Positions 11,801-22,286 of a stretch of DNA of 64,000 nucleotides are shown here, one piece after another. The first letter of the stretch is position 1, and every line of letters starts with the position of its first letter. This DNA is from Hyaloscypha bicolor E (lineage: Eukaryota; Ascomycota; Leotiomycetes; Helotiales; Hyaloscyphaceae): assembly GCF_002865645.1 (NCBI RefSeq), contig NW_020194517.1, positions 620,001-684,000 of the forward strand, in the 5' to 3' direction. The position numbers and the translations under genes were made by a program. The notes below the pieces were generated by a model. It saw only the letters and a program-made list of their open reading frames with translations. It ran no database searches and had not been told where the DNA came from.

Positions 11801-12495
11801 TGTGACGGATTTCACAACTCAACAACCCACACGGTATTTCGAGACAAACTTTCCTCGGTAATTGGGAGGTTTGAAATAGTGAGGAGTTCGTCTGAATTGA
11901 TGGAGGAAAGATGGAAGGTAAGTGAATAAATTAGTGATGACGAGAGGAAAGCGGTGAGCAGCGGCAGAATCTTAAGCTTCCCCGAATGGGAAAGTGGTCT
12001 CTACGTAGGAGAAATAAGCGGCGGCCGAAATTGGCCCCTGCGCCAACCCAACACCTCAACTTTCCTGCCCTCTTTTTGAGACTACACAAGTCAATTAAAG
12101 CTGCAAAAGACGTATGTAGGACTTGCGAGATCTGGTATGACTGTAAGAAGTCGTAGAGAGAAAAGAAATTAATTTGCTGTGTAGTAAATACTGATTTTCT
12201 GGAGTCCGCTGAATTTGTCAAAATCGGCCACTTTTCTCCTCCCGCTAGAGTGGCTGGGCTAGCGTGGCTGGTGAATATCTCCCCACTACAACAGCCAATG
12301 AATTCTAACACACTCTGATAATGTCGTCTCTTCTTCCTCGCAGCATTGTTTCCATGATTTGCCAATAGAGTCAGCATTCGACACATTAATTGTACCGTTC
12401 TGGCTAGCTATCCCTTGTCTCTTTGCTATTTGCCAGGATTCCCACCACCTCGCTCATAACCAACCTCGCCTACGGCCACTGCCGCTGGCAGCAAA
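11801..12495. promoter_or_regulatory. Shared divergent promoter region of trpE and the coiled-coil gene
   Basis: About 700 bases separate two divergent start codons, so both promoters must lie here. CCAAT motifs occur at about 12293 and 12360. A TGACTC half-match to the cross-pathway control site lies at about 12368 on the minus strand, but the palindrome is incomplete, so I do not claim CPC1 control. Confidence 0.5.
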
Positions 12496-13996
12496 ATGAG
12501 TCTACAATACCTAGGAATCAGTCATTTTCCCGTCCTCCACCGGCAATTCTCCTCGCCGACAAAAGGAGCTTTCTTGGACTCATCTCCCAGTCAGCAAGAC
12601 CTTACTCAAGACAGCAAGGATGTCCTTATCGAAAGGTTGAATGATCTAGTGCTACGTCTGTCAACAGCCCAGGAGCTGGAGGCTGGTGCAGTGACCGCTG
12701 TTCACTCGCAAGTAGACAGGATTGAGATGATTTTGAGAGGTGAAGAAAAGCACAAGCAGCCGAACCATCCCCGCAGTGGAAGTGGAACACCGGTGCCGAA
12801 AGATGACCCATTCTGGGGCCCTGCTACCCCAACACAGAGCATTAAAATGCGTCTACCAGACACGTCTACTGGTGGTCAGCGACCACCGCTTCGTCGGAAT
12901 TTACAGCAGATGTCTTCAGCAAAGGCCAAGGAAATGGCACAGGAAGCTGAAGACCTAGCTTCAAGAATGGCCGTCACTCTTGAAGAATTTCAACGTAGGA
13001 AAGAAGAGTCAGATGTAGGCCCATGGAAAGTTTTGTGTAAGACCTAGTCACTGACACCAGAAAGCACATTCACGATTTACTTATAACACGTGTTGAGAAG
13101 GCAGCTGAGAGAATCCTGGTTCTAGAGTATAGGATTGCAGAGATGTAGGTCAATTTTGGACTAATGTCGCAGTCTAAGTCTAACAGCCCACAGAGAGAAT
13201 GATTTTGAGGCAGATCAATCAGAGCTCAAGTTTCTCCGGATCCAATTACAGGCACTTGAAGCCCAATGTGCTCAATATATTCCCCGCAACGAAGACCCTG
13301 AGCTTACGGAGAGCATCTTGAATTGGAAAGTCGACTGGGAGGACATTGACAGGCGGTCTAAAGCCCGGAGGAAGAAGTGTAAGATGTCGTTGTCAGTGAG
13401 TAATATGAGTGACTCCCAGACAGCCGTGGATGGCTCTTGAAGTTGGGACAGAGCAATCCATAACAACAGAGCCATGTATCAGTAACAACCTGATATTACC
13501 CAAAATCAGGGTGTCACCTTGCGGGTTCGAGAAGATTCCGTCGTCGATGATCATTGAACCGGAGGATCATATATCGGCGCAACGGTCCAGAGCTAACGAC
13601 TCTTTTTCCTCGCAAAAACACAAAATCGAAAGCAGCCTTCAACCTATTCCAAAGTCCAACTTCAGAAATATCCGGATCATGGGTAAGAAGATCCCTCAAC
13701 CAAAAACATCAGAATCCATCATCGCTCAGCTTAAGCAAGCACAAGAGCCGCACAGTCGATTCATCAACCAAGCCCGCGATGCTAAACGAAAGCTCGCTGC
13801 AGCTCAAGGTATGGCCATCCCGAGGTGGGAGGATTATTGGAAAGAGCTCGATGAGTGGAGGGATCTCGTAGTGGAGCAAGAGATCGATCGAGAGCTTTAT
13901 CAGCATGGCTTTGCGCCGACACCTCCGACAACCCCTGTTCCTCGACCCGTCAAACCCAAGGATCTTGAGAATGTTGGTGGAAACTCTAGGGAATGA
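12496..13996 (+). CDS. Coiled-coil protein of unknown function, about 4 exons
   Basis: Product unknown. Exons 12496-13014, 13065-13144 and 13194 to about 13390 join in phase through 50- and 49-base introns. The last exon lies within about 13409-13996. The N-terminal 170 residues hold a short helix with a leucine heptad (ERLNDLVLRLSTAQELEAG), a Pro/Ser linker with DDPFWGPATP, and an Ala/Glu/Met-rich helix. Exons 2-3 add more coiled coil (RVEKAAERILVLEYRIAEM and ELKFLRIQLQALEAQCAQY) and a WKVDWEDIDRRSKARRKK basic stretch. The last exon adds WEDYWKELDEWRDLVVEQE and a Pro-rich end. The join between exons 3 and 4 is unresolved: the best GT-AG choices give either a rare donor, a very short intron or loss of about 30 codons. 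No signal peptide or membrane segment is present. Confidence 0.65.
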
Positions 13997-14130
13997 TGTT
14001 TTGTCGAGCTTCTTGAGCTTCAGGCTTTCGTTGTCTTTCGTGAGGGGAGGTGGTGGTCGGATTTCAGCGCATAGGAGTCGGCTTTTCTTGGTTGGGAAAT
14101 TTTGATGTGCTGCGCTCCTGTGATCATTCA

Positions 14131-14147
14131 GGGGGGGTGGGGGGGGG
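14131..14147. repeat. Near-uninterrupted G run (G7-T-G9)
   Basis: Seven Gs, one T and nine Gs lie on the plus strand in the short 3' gap between two convergent genes. Such a tract could fold as a G-quadruplex or be a sequencing/assembly weak spot. Confidence 0.9.
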
Positions 14148-14284
14148 CAACTTTGAATGTCCCATACCCAAGATACTTTCCAGCAGAGTGCCAGTATGCA
14201 TATTTGGCAAGCGCCCAAGTCGGATCTGCCGCTACATACTCCGTAGTTAAATCAAGGTGTATACTGAAGTTCTCATCCTATTCA

Positions 14285-16668
14285 TTATTCTGACGGTCCA
14301 ATTGCCGTATTCGCGAGAATCTCGGAGAAGTTCCAAGATAAGTGAGTTGATCTGATCGCCACTTCGTTGGATGCCGCTGAAACTCGTTGCTCGCACATTA
14401 ATATCCCACTATTTTCCTTTTCGCGATCCCTATCCATAGTGACGCCGCGAACTCTGGCCCAACCTGGTACCCATCCATCCTTGTCAATATATTCCTCCTC
14501 AATTCTCATTGTCCATTCACACAATTTCCCCATACACACACTGTCACACACTCCTTCCCTTCTGGGGTACTTGAGCAATAGTGCTATGGCTTTCCTCCTC
14601 AGCAAAGGATCCCGACATTTTAGTGCAGTTAGGAACATAGGGATTACAGTGTAAGAATCAAAATTGAACGCTGGCCTCTTGAAGTGTCTGGCCTTTTGAG
14701 TTCCCTGCCCATCTAGAGTGCCGAGCATATATTCCGACATCTCAACCATTACCCTAAACTCGTCGAGATGATGGTCGAAATCTTCCTCATTGGCAACGAG
14801 GGGTGCCGTGCAGCCCATAAGCGCCGACACAATACGATTCCTCATCAAGGCTGCGGGGAATAAATCAGAGGGGTTGTTCTCCTCTTTGAGACGCTTCCAC
14901 AGGGGCGCAAATGCGGTCTTCCAACGCATAGAATCAGCAGCCATACTTTCCAGTGTTGCTAGAACTTTTGGCTCGCTACAGGAGTGCCAGCCATTCATCG
15001 GGAATGCTGCAATATCACTAGGTCAGTATTTTCCGAATCTAGAATGTGCCAGAAATATATTGAACAGTAGGATCTCTTTCTGGGTGGTACAAGTACATGG
15101 GGTGAAGCAAAACAGGCTCGGATTATGGGGAAGAAGCTAGGAAACCATAATTCTTACTATGAAGCGGAGGAGGAGGTTTCTCTAATGGAATTTCGTGGCA
15201 CACGAAAGCCATGGCTCTTCTTGACATTTTGTTAGCTCCACAGGCAGAGAGCTTTGTCAGTATGCTTTACCTAATAATTGCTTCTTCGCATATACTCGCT
15301 TCGGACAGAGATGTGAAGATGAGTGGCATGCGCTCCAGCACTTTGCGTCCTCTGGCCTGCCATCGACTTAGTTTGGAGCTCTTCTGAATCTCGAGAGGGA
15401 GCTGAAGAGCTGAGAAGCCAAGCTCCTAAGACAAATATTTATGACAGCTCCCGTTAAGTTCCTGGACTCAGATCTCTCGAAGAAACAGCAAATCATCAGG
15501 AGATTACGACTTACAATGATCATTGCGTGATATTCCGGAGATGGCTGCTCTGAAAACGATACGATTTGGGTGTCCAGTCGGCTGAAGATTCGAACCAGCT
15601 CGCCCTCAAGACTGCCGCTATAGGCAGGATCTGATCCGACAGGCCCGGCAAGCAGAGATTGAGCAGATTCATGCCACTCTCTGATGAGCCTCAAACCGGT
15701 TTGGATTTGGCGTACCGCAAAGTCCAGATTGCCGTTCCAAGCTTCGAAGCAAAGGATCTAGTTGTTAGAGTCTCGGATCAGCATGCCTGATTGGGATGGT
15801 CAAGCTTGAACATGTTCACAGAACAACGGGAGAAGAAAGCGTTTGACAAGTGTCCAGGGAATGTCATTGCCCCGAGAAATTCTCGTACCATGAGTGATGT
15901 TAGCAAAGCGATTCTGATATTCGATCTGCCTTCCAATGAAGCGGCCTAAATACAGTTCAGTCTTGTTGAATGTACTTAATAATCATCTACATTGAGGTAA
16001 TTGTTCTACAGGAGCAGGGAAAGCGCTCACCCTCATCTTACTGATTGCAACCGAATACTCTTTCAAAGCATTTAGATGATGCAAATGCGAGCTCTTATCC
16101 TGGACATCCAAGGACAGGGATTCGAATTCGTCAAGCATCTCCATCTTCATATCCATTGCACCCAGAGCAACTACAGCATGCCGAAGAGAATCATCAGACA
16201 CGCAGGCCTGAAGAAGCATTTGCCGGAAGATTCCTGCATCGTAATATGGCAGAATCTGAAAAGCAGTTTTGGTGCAGAAGACTTCGAAGTAATGGTGATC
16301 TTTTTGGGAGTGGAACAAAACGTGAGAAGGATTGTTTACAAGAGAAGGAGAAGCTCGTTTGGGAAGTAACAGGGGTTTCCGAGAAACAGCAATCGCCAAT
16401 GCCCTCTTCTCACAATTTGGGCCTTCATTCTCATAACCGTCACATTGGACTCTGAAACTGGTGCAACGGACACAGACCGGCCTTTCCTCGCCACATTTCA
16501 CGCGTCGTTTCCTGAATCGTGGTCAGCGCAAGTGGCAATGGAACTCCTGATGGAGAGTTGGGGCACCGCCTCTCTTCCTGATCAGGCTTACTTGCAAGTA
16601 CGGCAACCTAATCTTGTCTTCGGTAGCCCTCTCCTCTTCATTTTGGGCTTCATGGGATGCGTCGACAT
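14285..16668 (-). CDS. Zn(II)2Cys6 fungal transcription factor, 7 exons
   Basis: Nuclear DNA-binding regulator; targets unknown. Minus-strand exons 16668-16592, 16511-16031, 15945-15889, 15757-15515, 15425-15271, 15219-15158 and 15006-14285 join in phase to 598 aa. The binuclear zinc cluster is perfect: Cys at 22, 25, 32, 39, 42 and 49 (spacing 2-6-6-2-6), preceded by a basic N-terminus. It is split by an 80-base intron after the second cysteine, and an ATG inside exon 2 would lose half the cluster. The middle region follows the pattern of the fungal-specific TF domain (FHSQKDHHYFEVFCTKTA, RIALLTSLM then ILCFEAWNGNLDFAVRQIQTG). The C-terminal part carries RDPLLRRKAIALL and GLW/REGVCDS-like motifs seen in this C6 group. 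The last introns are the least certain. Confidence 0.88.
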
Positions 16669-17054
16669 AATCAAAGCTGTTGCTCCCTGACACGTGTTTC
16701 AGACAGCGAGTTGAAAAACAAAAGCGGTAAAGCCGTTGAAGCACTCATGGAAAGAGCATGACCAGACATTAGCGGTTCACAGCTCGAGCATTGAGAGGCA
16801 TCAGGTAGCCTAACTCAATGGTATTTTGGTTGAGGTTGCGTGTAAATCTGGGGGGAGTTGCGAAGGTTTGGTCAACAGATGAATCGGGGCTTCATTGTGA
16901 ACTGGCTGGTCGACTTGTTCTCGGTTGTGCACGTGGTGTAAGCATAGCCTAAGCTTTGGGGCGGCTGACCGACCAATCATCTGCCTTGCGAACAATTTGA
17001 GGATACGCTCGCTTACTCGCAGGTACTCGTGTGTACAGTGGATAAAAAAACCCC
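16669..17054. other. Intergenic region upstream of the Zn2Cys6 gene
   Basis: About 390 bases that should hold the promoter of the Zn2Cys6 factor. It ends at the target site of the neighbouring transposable element. Nothing else was recognised. Confidence 0.55.
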
Positions 17055-17056
17055 TA

Positions 17057-17099
17057 ACGTCCATCCCTGCGTGCCGAAAAACCCCGTGTGCCGAAAAAA
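17057..17099. repeat. Left terminal inverted repeat of the NLR-carrying element
   Basis: Forty-three bases inverted at 22242-22284, with three mismatches, all transitions. A TA dinucleotide precedes it. It contains two copies of a ccctgcgtgccgaaaaa-like subrepeat. Confidence 0.9.
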
Positions 17100-17687
17100 C
17101 TTCATAGTTTGAGGGTCTTAAATCTCCACCACGTAAATATATAAAGTTATAATTAGTTTGTAATTGTTCTTTGGCTATTTCTCTACAAGGGCTCGAATGA
17201 AGTCAGAAAAATATTATAGTTTGGCTATATTGTCGATCGTCCTATTAAAAGCGTCAAAAGCTGCTATAGCTAATACCCCCTGCTTTATTATAATAATCGA
17301 CCTGTCCCCGGAACTCGGGCCCGTAGTATAGAGCTTTTATCAAGTTTAAATATAACTCCAAAGGTTTGAAGACACAGAGCACAAGGAAATCTGCCTGCCG
17401 GATTTATCCGGACAAAAAGTGGGAGGTACACAAAATGCCTAGCCTCTTAATAAGCGAGGCAGGATTTATTGCCCTTACCTTGTATTCACAGCCACGCTAG
17501 TCGTATTTTATTACGCAATTTATAAATATCACGTGAAAGTGTGGCGCAGTATGGCGTTCTTCTAGAAGTTTCCACGGCAGCCACATGTCTGCCTCCACAC
17601 GGAGTTGCCACTCAGTAGTTTCAATCCGCCACTCAGTCGTTCCAATCCCCATCCCCATCTCCATGTAAGGTACGGAGGGAATGCCTT
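17100..17687. other. Non-coding 5' part of the pogo-like element
   Basis: AT-rich DNA between the left terminal repeat and the transposase remnant. No frame is supported. A GC-richer patch near 17300 (cctgtccccggaactcgggccc) is not assigned. Confidence 0.5.
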
Positions 17688-18038
17688 ATGAGCGACCGCG
17701 CCAGTAAAGCCTTTGCAGAGGCCTCCCTGCCGGGAGAGCCTCGAACATATAATGCCAGATCAAAACGCAGTGGAGTTTCTCTGGCTACCCTGTATCATGG
17801 TAATCATAGGTGGCGCTCGAAAGAAGAGAAGGCCCTAGGCCAACAGCTTCTCACTCCATCGGGGGAGAAAGCCCTTAAACAGTGTTTGAAACTAGTAGCT
17901 GACCTCAGGAATCCTATGTGAATCAAATGTTTACTTCCCCTCGCCTTTAATATCGCCTGCCAATGTTCCACGACGACTAAAGCGATCAACCCTCCGGGCA
18001 AGAACTGGGCTTTGGGCTTCTAGAAGCGCTATCTAGCA
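17688..18038 (+). pseudogene. Pogo/Fot1-family transposase, N-terminal remnant
   Basis: The frame opens with an ATG at 17688 and reads the helix-turn-helix region of fungal pogo/Fot1 transposases: RSKRSGVSLATLYH, then SKEEKALGQQLLTPSGEKAL. It hits a stop at 17919. In the same frame it continues with recognisable family sequence (IKCLLPLAFNIA and STTTKAINPPGKNWALGF), meets a second stop at about 18015, and ends at KRY near 18030. The catalytic DDE core is missing. The remnant ends exactly where the oppositely oriented NLR gene ends. It cannot make an active transposase. Family placement rests on remembered sequence patterns, not a search. Confidence 0.75.
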
Positions 18039-21000
18039 CTTGTTGTTCTCAGCACCTAACGCATGCAATATGTCCCGCAGGTTCTGTGACCTTGGATGGT
18101 CTGGTCCGACAGCTTTCTCGTACCCTTCGAGAGCCTTTGAATACATGATCCTTGCTTTCGCAAGGTCAGCTCGACTTTCGAAAAGAGAAGCGAGTCCCCA
18201 TATTGTGTGAAGCGCCGGGATGTAGGTTTCAACATCCGTACCAAGAGCCGTCTTGTAGCCTTGCAGCGTCCGCTGGTACATTTCCTCTGCCTCGTCGAGC
18301 CTGCCTTGCTCTTGGTAGAGACTCCCTAGATTATTGACTGTGCGGAGAGTCGACGTATGCTCTGTACCGAGCGCCTTCTTTTTGCCCTGTAGCGCCCGCT
18401 GGTACATCTTCTCTGCCTCGTCGAGCTTGCCTTGCTCTTGGTAGAGATTGCCTAGGTTGTTGACTACGCTCAGAGTCGACGTATGCTCTATTCCGAGCGC
18501 TTTTTCTCTGCCTTGCAGCGCTTGCTGGTATATTGTCTCTGCCTCGTCGAGCCTGCCTTGCTCTTGGTAGAGAATCCCTAGGTTATTAACTGTGTCAAGA
18601 GTCGACGTGTGCTCTGCACCGAGCGCCTTTTCGTTGCCCTGCAGCGCCCGCTGGTACATCTTTTCTGCCTCGTCGAGCTTGCCCTGGTTTTTGTAGAGAC
18701 TCCCTAAATTATTAATTGTGCGGAGAGTCGACGTATGCTCTGCACCGAGCGCCTTCTCTTTGCCTTGCAGCGCCTGCTGGTACGTCTTCTCTGCCTCGTC
18801 GAGCTTGCCTTGCTCTTGGTAGAGAATCCCTAAGTTGTGAACTGCACCTAGTATCCCAACTCGTTCTTGAACTAACTTGATCTCACTGCTTCCGCTTTCC
18901 TGAGTAGACCATTGCCGTGCCCCTTTCATCACAACCCAGCGAGAACACGCTTGCGCGTGAGGTAGAAGCCGGCGTTGTAGAGCAGATGAGTCCAGCGATG
19001 AGCTATGGGGTACGGCCCATCCAACAACGATTACTGCTAGCTGAGCAAGTTGTAGTCGCAAATCCTCACCCTGGGAGTAGTACGCCCATCTGTGGACAAC
19101 TGGGTGAGTAGCATAGCCTCTTAGGCCTTGAACATCCTCAATTAATGAATAGTTGCGTAGTAATCGAATTGCTTTTGTAAAGGCTAACTCATTCGTTGCG
19201 ATGTCTCCAATCCATTCTGATAGGCGTGTCGCAGTAGTCGTAGACGCATTGCATGCTGCTGCAAATAAACCGTACCACAGATCTTTGTTGTTGAGAAATG
19301 CCCAGAGAAGAAGAAGGTTGGCCGCAGTTTCGTGAGTTTTTCGAATGGCACCAAATGAGATAGCCCAGGTCGTCCAGACATTGCGATCGGGGTAGTCCTG
19401 GAGTGGGGCGCCCTCCCAGTCACAGGATTCCATAAGCTCTTTCCACTTCTCCTTGTAGAACTCGACATATCTTTGAGGCTCAACTCCAGTCTCATGTAGA
19501 AATGCACCTGCCTGTGCAATTGCGAGCGGAAGGCCGTCCAAGAAGTCCAATAGGCGGTCGCCTTCAGCTGGGTCTACAATAGTATTATTAGCTCGATGCT
19601 TATGCTTATATGATAATGTCCATACTTACCATGCTTCCTCTTATACCGGGTCTGAAGAATAGCTCGTGCTTGATCCTGATCAACCTTTCCCAAATGCTGC
19701 GAGTTCCCAAGCTGCTCCAGCTTGGCTAGTCGAGTTGTGATTAGCACAGAGCCATGGTCGGCGCCAGAAAAGTAGTGCATCATGTCGTATGCGTCAGGAT
19801 TAGGATTGTGACCGTTGTAATCCCTATCGACATTATCGAAGATAAGCAGCCACATAGCGTTGTCCTCCTGAGCAAGCCAGCCCATGACTTCTCGGACAAC
19901 TATGTTGATGTCGACCTTACTGCCAGCATAGTATGTCCTACTCGACTCGGAAATCTGGCCTTCTGGGATTCTGCTCGCACAGCTTGCAATGCTCTGTACG
20001 AGGCTGTCCTTGCTCCTCCCATCTAGCCAGAATATGGCACTAAACCTGCGCTGATGCTGTGAGGCAAACTCCACCGCTAACTGTGTCTTACCAATCCCAC
20101 CGAGCCCATGAAGTACAAGTCTCTTCTGCTGACAGCTATACCGTTCTGGGAGGAGCACTCGTTCAAGCTCTGCCATCTCGGTAGGTCGTTCTATAAATTT
20201 GCTCACTCTTGGGATACCTTTGAGACTGAAGACTATTCGATATTCTCCAAAGTCTATATAAGCATTTAGCTACATGACTGATAAATCATTGAAACAAACT
20301 AAGAATTGAAAATTTCAGGACTGACATTCTCTTCCTGCTATATTGTTTGCACATGCCTGCAATTGCTTAAACACACCCTGAGATCCGATATAGCGTCGTG
20401 TAGCCGCGGCAATCTCTTTCCTCTTCTTCGACTCCTCGAGCCCGATCTCCTCTAGACCTCGATCAACATTGAACCGGTAGTATTGACCATTATCCTCGAG
20501 GTGTGACTTGTCTCGCCGAAATTTTTCTGCCGTCTGCTCCGTCTCTGTAGCAATGGTAATAAGCGTCTCACCAATATGTAAGACATCGTCCCGAAATGGT
20601 TTTAAGGAGGGGACGCCAGTACCGATCGAAACTACACATTTGATCCGGCCCTCGAGCGGCTGCGGCCCCCACATAAGCTGAGCTTGATTCCAGACCTCCC
20701 ATATCGGATTGTTAGCTCCCGTTGCTCCGTCTACAAACTCTTCTCTATACCGTCCGACAGCAATAGGATCAAAAAAGGAGGACGCCGCTGACGTTGCACG
20801 GCAGGCTTCCCAGATCTTAACGCTATTAAGGAGGTCACTCCCGCCACGCGGCGACTTGTAGCTTGTCAAGTATACTGTTTCGCTCGTCTCTTTGCTTGTC
20901 GCGCACACGAACCTGGATCTATTAGGGACTTGCTAGATACTCCAAGTGGGTATAAGGCTAACGTACACCTTGCATGGATCATCTGATACATCTTTGAGCA

Positions 21001-21415
21001 ACGCATCCACCTGCAACCCTTGCTCTGTGACCACTTCCTTGACGGCTCGGGCCAGCTCTTCCGAGTCAAACCTGCCCTGAATATTACCCTTTACTGTGAC
21101 GCGATGCCTCTTCTTCTCGAAAACCTGGTCCGAAAGCGACAGGTAGGCATCGATGCAGTCGTCGATACTCATCTTCAGGCGGCCGAGCATAATTGCGACA
21201 AGTCTAGCTGGTCAGCACATATATCTTTGGTCTGCGAATATTACAATCACCTACCCACCAGTGCTTGTTCCCCCAATCATGTCGAAATAGTCGCATGGCT
21301 TCGGAGGATTCTCTGGGTCTACAGTCTCCATGAGCTGCTGGAGGATCATAAAGGCTGACAAGCCACGGACTCCGCCGCCATCGAGCGCGAGTAGGCGGAG
21401 ATCTCGATCTGGCAT
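18033..21415 (-). CDS. NOD-like receptor: patatin phospholipase - NB-ARC - TPR
   Basis: Cytoplasmic STAND-type receptor; fungal patatin NLRs act in non-self recognition and regulated cell death (Neurospora plp-1 with its SNARE partner sec-9). Five minus-strand exons (21415-21255, 21203-20967, 20912-20326, 20217-19630 and 19573-18033) total 1037 aa, all in phase. The patatin domain (about 5-325) has DGGGVRG at 12-18, the nucleophile S51 in GTSTG and D194 in DGA, so the Ser/Asp dyad is intact. NB-ARC shows Walker A GLGGIGKT (366-373), Walker B LLIFD (452-456), GLPLA (538-542) and HPVVHRW (681-687). Six 42-residue TPR units fill 767-1018. The reading frame has no stops or frameshifts, unlike the transposase beside it. 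It lies wholly inside a TIR element, and its stop overlaps the transposase break. No SNARE or other partner gene is next to it. Confidence 0.93.
18219..18848 (-). repeat. Five near-identical 126-bp TPR-coding repeats
   Basis: Five 126-bp units in the NLR encode 42-residue TPRs that share NNLG.LYQEQG.LDEAE..YQ and QG..KALG.EHTSTL. They are also very alike at the DNA level. A sixth, clearly diverged unit follows at 18093-18218. High internal identity suggests recent expansion or concerted evolution, as known for fungal NLR sensor repeats. Confidence 0.9.
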
Positions 21416-22241
21416 TGTTGGAGAGAAAGAGTCTCAGTGAATCTTGACTTGCTGACTTGGTATGCGTAATGGTTTGTTGAGCTGAGAAGTAGGCTGCGCT
21501 TATTAACTCAGCTGAACAACGATGGCAGCATGCGCAGCTGCGAGCGCGGCAATCCAGCCAGTTGCGAAATCTCTAAGGGCTCATGCTGTGTCGTTCAACT
21601 AGCATGCTGCTTCGTGTGCTTAAGAATTAGGAACTCTATTATGCATGATTTTGGTAGATGCGAGACGATAGGGTCGATGCTGGCTTGAAATGCGGTTATG
21701 TTCAAGATTTTGTTTGCGATTTTCGTGCCTGGACTAGCTACGCTAGGCATCAAAGTTATTACTAAGCTGGATGTGGCGCATTAAGCACAACAATACCTCT
21801 AGCCACTATTGGCCTTCATGCCTCAGGTTTCGTAATTAAATTACAGCGTAAATATTATGGGACGTGCGGGATTGTTTCGTACTAAGCCAAAATTGTGATC
21901 CGAGGTACAGAGCCGCGCAGTAAATTTGCCCGCAACAGCAGCCACAAGGCTAATGACGAATTCCTGTAAAGGGATGAGGTCTTAGAGCTCCGATAAGACC
22001 CTGTTATAAAGTATTAAGATAGTATGAGCTTAGTGGTGGAGCTGTGGTGGAGGAACTCTATTACCTTATAAAAGGAGTTTCTTTGTAAATCAGGCGTGAG
22101 GACGACGATGCGAACGCGATTTTCTAGTGGGAGGGGTTTAGAGTATCCGGGAATGGCCACGGAACATAACTCATAAAACATTATAGAAGGTATTAAGGTG
22201 TGCATAGATTTTAAGATGCTTAAAGTCAAAGTACCTATTAT
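21416..22241. other. Right arm of the element: NLR promoter side
   Basis: About 830 bases between the NLR start codon and the right terminal repeat. It should contain the NLR promoter. I could not recognise the missing C-terminal half of a transposase in any frame. The last 200 bases are AT-rich. Confidence 0.5.
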
Positions 22242-22284
22242 TTTTTTCGGTACGCAGGGTTTTTCGGCACGCAGGGATGGACGT
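22242..22284. repeat. Right terminal inverted repeat of the NLR-carrying element
   Basis: Inverted copy of the 17057-17099 terminus: outer 28 bases identical, followed by TA. It reads outward as ...ggcacgcagggatggacgt. Confidence 0.9.
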
Positions 22285-22286
22285 TA

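Larger units (their letters stand above)
17057..22284. mobile_element. Pogo/Fot1-like TIR element carrying an NLR gene (5,228 bp)
   Basis: The stretch is bounded by 43-bp inverted repeats that begin ACGTCCATCCCTGCGTGCCG and is flanked on both sides by TA (17055-17056 and 22285-22286), the target duplication of Tc1/mariner-type elements. The first 28 bases of the two ends are identical; the rest differ by three transitions. Each terminus repeats the motif ccctgcgtgccgaaaaa, a subterminal layout common in fungal Fot1/pogo elements. Inside, just after the left end, is a transposase N-terminal remnant; the rest of the transposase is not seen. Most of the interior is occupied by an NLR gene in the opposite orientation. 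The element is therefore non-autonomous and appears to have captured, or received, a host gene. Confidence 0.8.

Noticed and set aside
11760..12375. CPC1/GCN4 control sites (TGACTCA) for trpE
   Set aside because: Only incomplete TGACTC matches are seen, one inside the first intron; too weak to claim.
17057..22284. Starship-type giant element as carrier of the NLR
   Set aside because: No tyrosine-recombinase captain or DUF3435-like gene is present; the element is 5 kb and has short TIRs with a TA duplication.
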